A stretch of 43,114 bases of DNA from Acidobacteriaceae bacterium. Its GTDB lineage: Bacteria; Acidobacteriota; Terriglobia; Terriglobales; Acidobacteriaceae. How positions within the stretch are numbered: position 1 is the first letter of the stretch; each line of letters starts with the position of its first letter. Below the pieces are notes generated by a model. That model saw only the letters and a program-made list of their open reading frames with translations. It was not told where the DNA came from and made no database searches. Location: positions 1-43,114 of the forward strand of contig PLSM01000122.1 in the NCBI GenBank assembly GCA_003165075.1, in the 5' to 3' direction. Made by a program: the position numbers and the translations under genes. Shown here piece by piece: positions 8,827-16,785 of the stretch.

Positions 8827-9831
8827 ATGAAGAAGATCGGCGTTCTGTTCGGCATGGAGAACAGCTTTCCCGGTGCCCTGGTGGAGCACATCAATGCTCG
8901 CAACATCGCGGACGTGACCGCCGAGTTTGTCGAAACCGGCGCCGTGCATCTTGACCAGTTCCCGCGCTACGCGGTGATTGTGGACCGCATCTCCCACGAC
9001 ATCCCCTTCTATCGTGCCTTTCTCAAGCATGCCGCTCTCCACGGCACGCTCATTGTCAACAATCCTTTCTGGTGGTCGGCAGACGACAAGTTTTTCAACT
9101 ACACGCTGGCCGCCAAGCTGGGCGTAGCCGTGCCGCCCACCGTCATCCTGCCTCACAAGCAGCATCCTGAAGGCACCACCAGCCGCTCCATGCGCAACCT
9201 GGAATATCCCCTGGATTGGGACGGCGTCTTCGCCTATGTGGGAGAGCATGGATTTCTGAAGCCCGTGAATGGTGGCGGATGGCGCGACGTGTACCACGTG
9301 CACAATCGCGATGAGTTTTTCAAGGCCTACGATCAGTCGCGTGACCTGTGCATGATGTACCAGAAGGCTGTGGACTTTAACGAGTACTTCCGCTGCTACG
9401 TCGTGGGCCAGAAAAGAGTCCACGTCATGCCCTACGACCCGCGCAAGCCGCACGCTGAGCGCTACCTGCAGGACCCGCCTGCCTACAGCCCCAGGCTGCT
9501 GCGCCGTGTGGAGCGCGACGCCCTGAAGCTTTGCCGCGCGCTGGGCTACGACCTCAACACCGTCGAGTTCGCGGTTGAGAACGGCATTCCCTACGCCATC
9601 GACTTCATGAATCCCGCGCCGGACGCGGACCTGCACTCCGTAGGCCAGGCCAACTTTGATTGGATCGTGAAGGAAGTGGCCGATCTGGCCATTGCCAAAG
9701 CCAGGTTGGCGCCCCGCTTGCCCGAACTGCGCTGGTCGGCGTTCCTGGGCGCTGCGCCGGTGCCGAAGAAAACCGCCCGGACCGCGGCGAAGAAAAAGCA
9801 AGCGGCGAAAGTGGTCGCGACGGCGGGCTGA
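8827..9831 (+). CDS. ATP-grasp-like protein with a basic C-terminal tail
   Basis: 334 aa, probably an ATP-dependent carboxylate-amine ligase of the RimK/glutathione-synthetase fold. This assignment rests on overall layout: an N-terminal Rossmann-like half (MKKIGVLFGMENSFPGALVE), a central Lys-bearing segment GFLKPVNGGGWRDVYHV, and the metal/ATP region NTVEFAVENGIPYAIDFMNPAPD near residue 250. The last ~20 residues (PKKTARTAAKKKQAAKV) are Lys/Ala-rich like a histone H1 tail and might bind nucleic acid or polyanions. The ATG at 8827 is fixed by AAGGAGGT at 8813-8820. It is divergent from the cytidylate-kinase-like gene and upstream of an MFS gene. The product is unknown. Confidence 0.78.
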   Translation: MKKIGVLFGMENSFPGALVEHINARNIADVTAEFVETGAVHLDQFPRYAVIVDRISHDIPFYRAFLKHAALHGTLIVNNPFWWSADDKFFNYTLAAKLGVAVPPTVILPHKQHPEGTTSRSMRNLEYPLDWDGVFAYVGEHGFLKPVNGGGWRDVYHVHNRDEFFKAYDQSRDLCMMYQKAVDFNEYFRCYVVGQKRVHVMPYDPRKPHAERYLQDPPAYSPRLLRRVERDALKLCRALGYDLNTVEFAVENGIPYAIDFMNPAPDADLHSVGQANFDWIVKEVADLAIAKARLAPRLPELRWSAFLGAAPVPKKTARTAAKKKQAAKVVATAG

Positions 9832-9892
9832 AACCGCTTCACGGCTTTCCCGATTGACGAGCCACGGGTAGCTTGCACGAATGAGGAGAGGG

Positions 9893-11185
9893 ATGGCCCT
9901 GACGCGGCGCTTTCAAATACGAAGCATTCTGATCGTCTGGATATTCCTGCTCAGCGCCGTGGCCTTCATGGATCGAACCAATATTTCCATCGCCGGCCTG
10001 GCGATCCTGGACGAACTACATATCGATAATGTGCGCCTGGGGTGGGTTTTCAGCTCATTTCTGCTAGGGTATGCGGTTTTTCAGGTAGCGGGCGGCTGGC
10101 TGGCTTTTCGCTTTGGACCCCGGCGGGTGCTGGCTGCCGGCGTCCTGTGGTGGGGCGCGTTTACAGCACTGACCACGGTGATCAGTCCCCGCATGGCCCA
10201 CGTCCTGGTGCTGCTGATCCTGATTCGCTTCTCCCTGGGCGCGGGGGAAGCCGTGATGTATCCGGCGTCTAACCAGTTTGTCGCGCGATGGATTCCGGTC
10301 GCCGAGCGAGGCAGGGCGAACGGCTGGATTTTCGCCGGAGTCGGTGCGGGCGCAGGGTTGTCGCTTCCCCTGCTCACCTGGATCATCAGCCGTTATGGCT
10401 GGCGCGCTTCCTTCTGGTTCAGCGCGGCGACCGGAGTTGTGGTGGGACTGGGTTGGTACCTGCTGGCGCGTGACGAGCCGGAGCAGCACTCGCTGGTCTC
10501 GCCTGAAGAGTTGCGGCATATTCAGGCCACGCGCTCGATCGAGCCGGAGCAGGGATTAGCGCCGTCGTCCTCGTGGCGTGTTCTCATCCTCAACCGTAAT
10601 GTGATCGCCCTGACCCTAAGCTATTTCAGCTTCGGTTATGTTGCCTGGATATTTTTCAGCTGGTTCTTTATTTATCTGGCCCAGCAGCGAGGACTGGATC
10701 TGAAAGCCAACGCCTTTCTTTCGATGACCCCATTTCTGGCCATGACGGTCTGTTGCCTGGGCGGCGGGATAGTCAGCGATTGGCTGTCAAAGAAGTATGG
10801 GCTGCGCCGCGGGCGCTGCGGGATTGCGGTCCTCTCCTTTGCGCTCACCGCCGTGTTTCTCCTGCTTGGATCCCATGTCCGCGGACCCTATCTCGCCGGT
10901 ATCATTCTTGCCGGGGGAGCGGGCGCATTATATCTATCCCAGAGTTCGTTCTGGGCGGTCAGCGCGGACATCTCCGATAAGCGCTCGGGCGTAGTTTCCG
11001 GCTTGATGAATACCGGGTGTCAGATTGGAGGCGCGGTAACCGCGTCCCTTACACCATATATTGGCAGCCACTATGGCTGGAGCTCCGCATTCCTTGCTGC
11101 GGCAGTGCTGTCGGTTGCGGCCGCGCTCCTGTGGCTACTGATCGATCCGGAGCGTGTTCGAGCGGAACATAACATTCAAAACTGA
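9893..11185 (+). CDS. MFS transporter, ACS (anion:cation symporter) family
   Basis: 430 aa integral membrane carrier with about 12 hydrophobic segments. The TM1 motif FMDRTNISIAG and the loop-2 sequence LAFRFGPRRVLAAG are typical of the ACS family (ExuT, GudP, DgoT, TtuB). Members carry hexuronates, aldonates, tartrate and other organic anions with protons. The ATG at 9893 sits just after GAGGAGAGGG; another ATG at 9881 is possible and adds four residues. The gene stands alone 61 bases after the ATP-grasp gene and faces the lactate-permease gene across an AT-rich gap with a REP-like repeat. An organic-acid substrate is likely given the sugar-acid genes further on, but the exact one cannot be told. 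Confidence 0.9.
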   Translation: MALTRRFQIRSILIVWIFLLSAVAFMDRTNISIAGLAILDELHIDNVRLGWVFSSFLLGYAVFQVAGGWLAFRFGPRRVLAAGVLWWGAFTALTTVISPRMAHVLVLLILIRFSLGAGEAVMYPASNQFVARWIPVAERGRANGWIFAGVGAGAGLSLPLLTWIISRYGWRASFWFSAATGVVVGLGWYLLARDEPEQHSLVSPEELRHIQATRSIEPEQGLAPSSSWRVLILNRNVIALTLSYFSFGYVAWIFFSWFFIYLAQQRGLDLKANAFLSMTPFLAMTVCCLGGGIVSDWLSKKYGLRRGRCGIAVLSFALTAVFLLLGSHVRGPYLAGIILAGGAGALYLSQSSFWAVSADISDKRSGVVSGLMNTGCQIGGAVTASLTPYIGSHYGWSSAFLAAAVLSVAAALLWLLIDPERVRAEHNIQN

Positions 11186-11217
11186 AGGCTAAGAGCTTCT
11201 ATAACTCCCAGGAATAT

Positions 11218-11320
11218 TTGTCGGCAAGGACGATAACTAGATACTAACTATACCACCAGCTTAATATGCTCACATAGTTATCAAGATAGTTATGTAACTT
11301 CTGAATAAGTCAATGTTTTT
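11218..11320. other. AT-rich stretch with ATAGTTAT direct repeats
   Basis: This part of the convergent gap is clearly richer in A and T than the flanking genes. It contains ATAGTTAT twice at a 12-base step within 11274-11293 and a complementary ATAACT / AACTAT pair just before. No gene, SD or terminator with a T run is visible. Role unknown. Confidence 0.4.
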
Positions 11321-11388
11321 AAAGGGCACGACTTTAGTCGTGCCGTAAGTGTCGCAAAATGGACGTGGGCTTTAGCCCCTGAGGGAAT
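11321..11388. repeat. REP-like double-hairpin intergenic element
   Basis: Two short perfect hairpins lie side by side: GGCACGACT-TT-AGTCGTGCC at 11325-11344 and GGGC-TTTA-GCCC at 11367-11378, the latter followed by CTGAGGGAATGATG. The pattern resembles dispersed palindromic intergenic repeats that I recall from Terriglobia genomes; the family assignment is from memory. It lies between two convergent genes, where it could also end transcripts. Confidence 0.6.
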
Positions 11389-11461
11389 GATGATGGCTTA
11401 TTGAGAGCTTCCTTATATCCGAGAAGAGTTAGATCAGAGATCTCGCCAGGCATCTGCGGCA

Positions 11462-13150
11462 CTATCTGAAGTGAAAGACGTAGGCGTAGAGCAGGCTGAC
11501 GCCGCCGGTGAGGAACGCGAGCAGCAGGCTGTGACGAAGAGTGAAGCGGAAGAGTTTGACCTGCTCAAGCTGGGTGAGCCCGGTGGCCGCGGCGGCGATG
11601 GCGATAGTCTGCAGGCTGATCATCTTCCCCATCACCCCGCCAACGGAGTTTGCGCCGGCCATCATCACGGGGCTGAAGCCGAGTTTCATTGCCGTCACCA
11701 CCTGCAGGTTTCCAAACAGCGCATTGGACGATGTGTCGGAGCCGGTGAGGAAGACGCCGATCCAGCCAAGCAGGGCGCTGAAGAACGGGAATAGTGCTCC
11801 GGCAGCGGCGAAGCCGAGTCCGAGTGTAGCCGTCGCGCCACAATAGTTCATCAGGAATGCGATGGCCAGAACCGACGAAACCGTAGCGGTGGGCAGAATC
11901 AGTTGGTGGACAATGCCCAACAGAATGCGCAGGAAGGCGCCTAGACTGAAGCGAAGATAAGCCACCGAGAGAAGCGTGGCGAACATGCAGGCTGTTCCGG
12001 CAGCAGCCAGCCAGTTGAGCGTGAACAGGGCGTGATAAGGTGAGGCGGCGGGAACAATGGGCGGCATGCGCTGCACCACGTCATGCAGAAGCGGCCAGTG
12101 AATCACGATGGTGGCGCGGCTCAGCGTCTTCTGTACCGGAGTCCACCCCCACAGCAGCACGCAGGCCACCAGGAGTCCATAGGGTGTCCACGCATGCATC
12201 AGTGTGCGCAGCGAGTGCTCAGGAATGTCTCGTTCCTTCACGGAGGATTCCGGCGCGCTGGCCACGCCCGGTGCGGCCCCTGCAAAGCGCATGAGTGCCG
12301 CGCTGGTGGCAGCGCCTGGATAACTCCCGGGCAACCTGACCCTCCAGCGCCGGAGCAAAACCACCAGCGCGACGATGGCGGCCAACGAAGCAAGAATATC
12401 TGTCAACTGCGGCCCGAGATAGACAGAGACGGCTAACTGAACCGCGGAATATACAACGCTGGTTAGCAGAACGGGCAGCCAGATTCCACTCATCGCACTC
12501 AGGCCGCCCACCGCAACCACAATATAAATAGGGATAAGAAGAGTTAGAGGTGTAGAGATAAGTCCAATTGCGGTGCTTAACTTATCCAGAGGGAGTCCGG
12601 TGATGCCCGCCAGGGTGACGATGGGAATGCCAATGGAACCGAATGCTACGGGAGCCGTATTGGCTAGCAGGCAGATGGCAGAAGCCCTGAAAGGCGAGAA
12701 GCCGAGGCCGATGAGCATGGTGGCGGCAATGGCCACGGGGGTGCCGAATCCGGCCGCGCCTTCAAGAAATGCTCCGAAGCAAAAGGCGATTAAGAGGGCC
12801 TGGATGCGCCGGTCGGGCGTCAGTTTGCCAATGGAATCTTTGATGATTTCAAACTGCCCGGTTTCGACCGTCACACGGAAAAGCGCGATGGCCCAAAAAA
12901 TAATCCAGGTAATGGGGAAGAGCCCGAAGACCGCGCCATTGGCTGCGGCACTCAGCGCTGGGCCGATGGGCATATGATAGCCGAGCATGGCCAGCAAAAA
13001 AGTAACTGCGAGGCCCGCCAAGCCTGCAATCCACGCGGGCTTGCGCCACACGGCTACCATCACCAGCAATGTCAGGATAGGGAGCGTTGCCAGCAGGCAC
13101 GAGAAGCCGAGGCCGTGACCGAAGAGAAGATAGGTCTGATTCCAGGTCAA
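11462..13150 (-). CDS. lctP: L-lactate permease family transporter
   Basis: 562 aa, close to the ~550 aa of LldP/GlcA, with about 12-14 hydrophobic segments. The family signature 'FCFGAFLEGAAGFGTPVAIAATML' around residue 120 and the block NTAPVAFGSIGIPI are clear. These permeases import L- and D-lactate or glycolate with protons. The TTG at 13150 is preferred: GGGAG lies eight bases upstream and the first helix begins soon after. An in-frame ATG at 13240 would add 30 polar, basic residues without family support. The gene is divergent from the UroD-fold methyltransferase at 13377 and convergent with the ACS-family transporter. No lactate dehydrogenase lies nearby, so the real substrate may be another 2-hydroxyacid. 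Confidence 0.92.
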   Translation of the reverse strand: MTWNQTYLLFGHGLGFSCLLATLPILTLLVMVAVWRKPAWIAGLAGLAVTFLLAMLGYHMPIGPALSAAANGAVFGLFPITWIIFWAIALFRVTVETGQFEIIKDSIGKLTPDRRIQALLIAFCFGAFLEGAAGFGTPVAIAATMLIGLGFSPFRASAICLLANTAPVAFGSIGIPIVTLAGITGLPLDKLSTAIGLISTPLTLLIPIYIVVAVGGLSAMSGIWLPVLLTSVVYSAVQLAVSVYLGPQLTDILASLAAIVALVVLLRRWRVRLPGSYPGAATSAALMRFAGAAPGVASAPESSVKERDIPEHSLRTLMHAWTPYGLLVACVLLWGWTPVQKTLSRATIVIHWPLLHDVVQRMPPIVPAASPYHALFTLNWLAAAGTACMFATLLSVAYLRFSLGAFLRILLGIVHQLILPTATVSSVLAIAFLMNYCGATATLGLGFAAAGALFPFFSALLGWIGVFLTGSDTSSNALFGNLQVVTAMKLGFSPVMMAGANSVGGVMGKMISLQTIAIAAAATGLTQLEQVKLFRFTLRHSLLLAFLTGGVSLLYAYVFHFR

Positions 13151-13376
13151 ATGAGTACACTCCCGCCTCTCCGGACAGAAGACTTTCCATCGCGGCGAAA
13201 CCCGAATCCATTGTATTCGGAGTATCGGGAATCTCCCCATTGAAGACCGGCGCGGTAGGATTGCATGGACGCCGGAATCGGTTCTTCCCTGACGCTAGGG
13301 TGATTGGCGTAGCGATGAACTTGCTCGGCGCGCAAAACCGTGCCCCCTGTGGACACTTGATGGAAAGTGTGACTTT

Positions 13377-14393
13377 ATGAACGGCCGCGAACGCATACTG
13401 GCGATGATGGACGGAAAGCAGGTGGATCGTGTTCCCCTGATGCCCATCACAATGATGTTTGCCTGCGATCAGATTGGCGCGAAATACAAGCAGTACGTTA
13501 CGGATTTCCGGGTCATGGCTGAGGCCCAATTGCGTACAGCGGAGCGATTCGATCTCGATCAGGTGAGCTGTATCTCCGATCCAACCCGCGAAGCCACTGA
13601 CCTGGGAGCGGCGGTGCAATTCTTCGACGATCAGCCCCCGGCGATGGTCGAGTCGCAGGCGCTGCTCGCGGATAAGAGCGTTCTTTCCCGGCTCAAGATT
13701 CCCGATCCTCTGGGCGGCGGCCGCATGCACGATCGCGTAAAGGCAGCGGCCCTGCTGAAAGAGAAGGTCGCAGGAGAGAGGATTGTGGAAGGCTGGATTG
13801 AGGGCCCGTGCGGGCAGGCGGCGAATCTGCGCGGCATCAATACCCTGATGCTCGATTTTTACGATGATCCCCAGTTCGTTCGCGACCTGCTGGCCTTCGT
13901 GGTGGAGATGGAACTGGAGTTTGCTCGCGCCCAACGTGATGCGGGCGCGGAATTGATGGGCGTCGGCGACCCTGCGGCCTCTCTGGTAGGCCGCAGGATC
14001 TTCGCCGAGTTTGTCTTTCCCCATCAGTTGGCGCTGGTCAACGGGCTCAAGGCGCTGGGTCTGCGCACGCGTTCCCACATCTGCGGCAGCACAAGTAATA
14101 TCTCAGATCTTCGTGCCATGCTGGGATACGACATCGTGGATGTGGACACCATGGTGCCGATCGCCGCTGCGCGCACTAAGATGGGCCCCGAGCAAATCAT
14201 CCTCGGGAACGTGGCGACTGTCGATGTTATGCAGCGTGGAAACAGCGGCGACGTAACAAAAGCAGTTACGCAGTGCCATTTGGATGCCGGGCCCCGGTAT
14301 GTAATCGGAGCGGGGTGCGAGGTGCCTCGCGAGACGCCGGTCGCAAATATGGCGAAGCTGCAGGAGTATGCCCTGACCCACAAACCGGAATAA
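13377..14393 (+). CDS. UroD-fold corrinoid methyltransferase (MtaA/CmuA-like)
   Basis: 338 aa, the size of MtaA/MtbA-type enzymes, which transfer methyl groups between a corrinoid protein and a thiol or other acceptor. His234 and Cys236 (SHICGST) with Cys314 (GAGCEVP) give the HxC...C zinc site that activates the acceptor or donor in this family. True uroporphyrinogen decarboxylases lack it. The IEGPCGQAANLRG and GVGDPAASLVG blocks also match. The ATG at 13377 begins MNGRERI, the usual family start. Its partners (corrinoid protein, RACo, DUF1638, second UroD-fold protein) lie at 16.8-21.3 kb on the same strand, split off by the reversed DUF5054 gene. It could be the substrate-side or the acceptor-side enzyme; sequence alone does not decide. 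Confidence 0.88.
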   Translation: MNGRERILAMMDGKQVDRVPLMPITMMFACDQIGAKYKQYVTDFRVMAEAQLRTAERFDLDQVSCISDPTREATDLGAAVQFFDDQPPAMVESQALLADKSVLSRLKIPDPLGGGRMHDRVKAAALLKEKVAGERIVEGWIEGPCGQAANLRGINTLMLDFYDDPQFVRDLLAFVVEMELEFARAQRDAGAELMGVGDPAASLVGRRIFAEFVFPHQLALVNGLKALGLRTRSHICGSTSNISDLRAMLGYDIVDVDTMVPIAAARTKMGPEQIILGNVATVDVMQRGNSGDVTKAVTQCHLDAGPRYVIGAGCEVPRETPVANMAKLQEYALTHKPE

Positions 14394-14427
14394 GTTGCTG
14401 CCCTCCACTTACATTCAAGATAAGTCA

Positions 14428-14458
14428 CGCAGGCGCGGAAGTAACTTCCTCGCCTGCG
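14428..14458. terminator. Hairpin between convergent genes
   Basis: CGCAGGCG-c-GGAAG / CTTCC-t-CGCCTGCG pairs over 13 bp with one mismatch and a TAA loop, midway between the stops of the methyltransferase (14393) and the DUF5054 gene (14469). There is no strong T run on either side, so bidirectional termination is plausible but not certain. Confidence 0.55.
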
Positions 14459-14468
14459 CACAGACTCT

Positions 14469-16559
14469 TCAGGCTCGTAAGACGTAGCGGAACCGCCTAT
14501 CTTCGCCGAACCACATGATGTAGTTAGTGCCCCAGGCGTTGTTGTATAGACTGGAGTGGATTCCCGCACTCAAGTCGGGCTGGGTATTGGAGAATACCAG
14601 GGGCATCCTTTGGCCCAACGCGACCACCGGCGCATCGATTGTCTCCACTGCGAACCTATGGCTGCCCTGGCCGTATTCGAATCCCTTTGACAGACAATGC
14701 ATGTGGCGATTGCCTGAAGCGACAACGTCGAAAGGTGAGATGCGCTCGCCGGATTTGTCCAGCGTCCAGCTCTTCTGGTCTTCGACGACGGGATTGAAGG
14801 TAAGCCAGAGAGCCTCAGGAAGCCGGGTTGCGGGCTTCTGGAACCACGACAAATTAAGATAGATCACCGGCTCGGCTTTGGGCAGCAAGAGCTCAACGAA
14901 AACTTTGCGCGGAAAGGAAGCGCGGCCGGATCGAAATGCCTCTTCGCCTTGCAGTTGAAGATGGGCCAGGATGCGGTGTTCCCTGGCCGTCTCTTCGATA
15001 TACACAGTGGTTGATGCAGCCTGCCAATCCTGATTCCTGGCTCCGAACCTCTCAATGTTCGGCTTGCCAAAGTCCTTCTTTGCCCAATCCGAATTAGTGG
15101 TCAGATAACTGGCAAGAAAGCGGTCATAGTCCTGCGGCGACAGTGTCTGGTACGTAAACAGCGCGATGGGGTTGCTGCGGCTCGCCCAGTCGCGGCCGGT
15201 CGTCTTGTTCTTGAGCTGAGTGATGGCCCCGGTGTGCGGATCGATTCCTACTACGTAATGAGCCGTCTCGATTGGCGCTCCCGCGGGATGTACGGCAGAA
15301 TCGGCAGGAAGTTTTGGCTCTGCCGGGTTCAGGCTTTGGATCGCATGTTGAGCCTCTTCGCGCAATGCAGCAGGCAACGTGGCAATGCCGTCCAGCAGGT
15401 CCTGCCGCTTCTCCTGCCAACTGAACTGGACAACCTTGTAGTTCTTCGTATCCAGCATCCGTGCCAGATCCGCAGGCTTGTAGTTGTCAAAATCCAGCCA
15501 GGTTTTGGTGTCAGCTCCCCAGGTGTGCTCTGCTTCAAGCAGCACGTGGCGAAGCAGCGCCAGGTCGGTCGCATCTCCGGTTTGAAAGCTGCGCCGTGCC
15601 AGCCATCCATCCCGCAGACGCGATACTTCGCGATAGCGAGCAACTTTCAGCGGGTCGCTGGGAACCCCATAGATCCATGTATCGCCCATCTCCTCAGTGA
15701 CGACCGGTAACGCGTCGCGATGCGGTTCGATGGCGTTGGCCATCTCAGACAGGGTGCAGGCGGTGATCTCCGCATGGGGGAACCGCTGGGCGAGATCGGT
15801 GTACACGGCGGCAATTTCTTCCGCCGTGTGCGGTCCGCTGTTATCTCCGCGCACGCTTGTCACCACCGCCAGGTCGGAGCTGGGAACACGGGCGATTCCG
15901 CTGTAGTCCCAGTGATACATCACCGGAAGACTCGCGCCGGAGGGGTCTTTCCATAGAAAGAGCGGCGGCAGTTGTGCCACGGTGCTGCCGCCATTCACGC
16001 CGATTTCAAGGAACTTGATGCCGTGTTTCGCAAGCGGCGGAATGATGCCGCGTGTGTGGCCCGGGACGTCGGTCATCTTCGCGCCGTTGGTGACCATGCC
16101 GAAGCGGCGATCGAGCGTTTGCGACAGCGCCAGGCTGCCTTCGATCATGGATTGGCTCATCATCTCTGTCTGCCAGGTGAAGGGAAGAGCATGCCACGCG
16201 ATGTCGCCGCGGGCGATAGCCTGTTCCATCGTCGCGCGCTCCGCGGGCGAGGCTTGTTCAAGGTATTCGAGCAGCAGCCATGATCCGGTGGTCCAAACAT
16301 AGCGGCGCTTCCCCTGCGCATTCTGGGCGCGGGCAATCTCGATCGCCTGGGGAAAATATTGGGTGAAGTACTTATGCACGACGTTGGTCTGGGTATCGAT
16401 GAATCCCGCGTCAAAATGGCACTTAAACACCACCATCACGCGCTTGACCGCGGGGTCCGGCTTCACTTCGTCGGCATGGAGCACGTAGGTAGACGCAGGC
16501 CGGAGCAACAGGCCGGTTCCCACGGCTGTGATGGACTTTACAAAATCACGACGCTTCAT
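14469..16559 (-). CDS. Tat-exported DUF5054 protein, GH38-like glycosidase
   Basis: 696 aa. It starts MKRRDFVKSITAVGTGLLL, a twin-arginine signal (RRxFxK plus hydrophobic stretch), so it is exported folded. The mature protein begins with VMVVFKCHFDAGF; His48 and Asp50 form the HxD metal pair of GH38 alpha-mannosidases. KMTDVPGHT (Asp164, His168) matches the D-x-x-G-H block that holds the GH38 nucleophile. A beta-rich C-terminal half follows, as in GH38. I read it as a DUF5054 family enzyme acting on alpha-linked glycans, with a retaining zinc mechanism inferred. The ATG at 16559 has AAGGGA 8 bases upstream; the same frame is open far upstream to 17849 only as a shadow of the RACo gene. It points against its neighbours. 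Confidence 0.85.
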   Translation of the reverse strand: MKRRDFVKSITAVGTGLLLRPASTYVLHADEVKPDPAVKRVMVVFKCHFDAGFIDTQTNVVHKYFTQYFPQAIEIARAQNAQGKRRYVWTTGSWLLLEYLEQASPAERATMEQAIARGDIAWHALPFTWQTEMMSQSMIEGSLALSQTLDRRFGMVTNGAKMTDVPGHTRGIIPPLAKHGIKFLEIGVNGGSTVAQLPPLFLWKDPSGASLPVMYHWDYSGIARVPSSDLAVVTSVRGDNSGPHTAEEIAAVYTDLAQRFPHAEITACTLSEMANAIEPHRDALPVVTEEMGDTWIYGVPSDPLKVARYREVSRLRDGWLARRSFQTGDATDLALLRHVLLEAEHTWGADTKTWLDFDNYKPADLARMLDTKNYKVVQFSWQEKRQDLLDGIATLPAALREEAQHAIQSLNPAEPKLPADSAVHPAGAPIETAHYVVGIDPHTGAITQLKNKTTGRDWASRSNPIALFTYQTLSPQDYDRFLASYLTTNSDWAKKDFGKPNIERFGARNQDWQAASTTVYIEETAREHRILAHLQLQGEEAFRSGRASFPRKVFVELLLPKAEPVIYLNLSWFQKPATRLPEALWLTFNPVVEDQKSWTLDKSGERISPFDVVASGNRHMHCLSKGFEYGQGSHRFAVETIDAPVVALGQRMPLVFSNTQPDLSAGIHSSLYNNAWGTNYIMWFGEDRRFRYVLRA

Positions 16560-16785
16560 ACGAGATTCCCTTCGTTCTCCGAATCGCACGAAGTGTACCA
16601 CTCCAGAAAGGATGCGTCTTTTCGTCCCTTGCTGGCTGCGATGTTTGCCGGCATCGGCTTGATGGACAACTGGCATGGCCGATACTATGGAGCCTGACCT
16701 CGCTCGAACAATGAGATGAGTTTTTGCCGGCTGACTCACCTGGTCCTGATCGGGCGAGCGCAGGCCGGCGGCGGTGGTACACGCG

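Noticed and set aside
12849..14078. 409-codon minus-strand open frame over the lactate permease start and the methyltransferase
   Set aside because: No similarity; both overlapped genes have clear family motifs.
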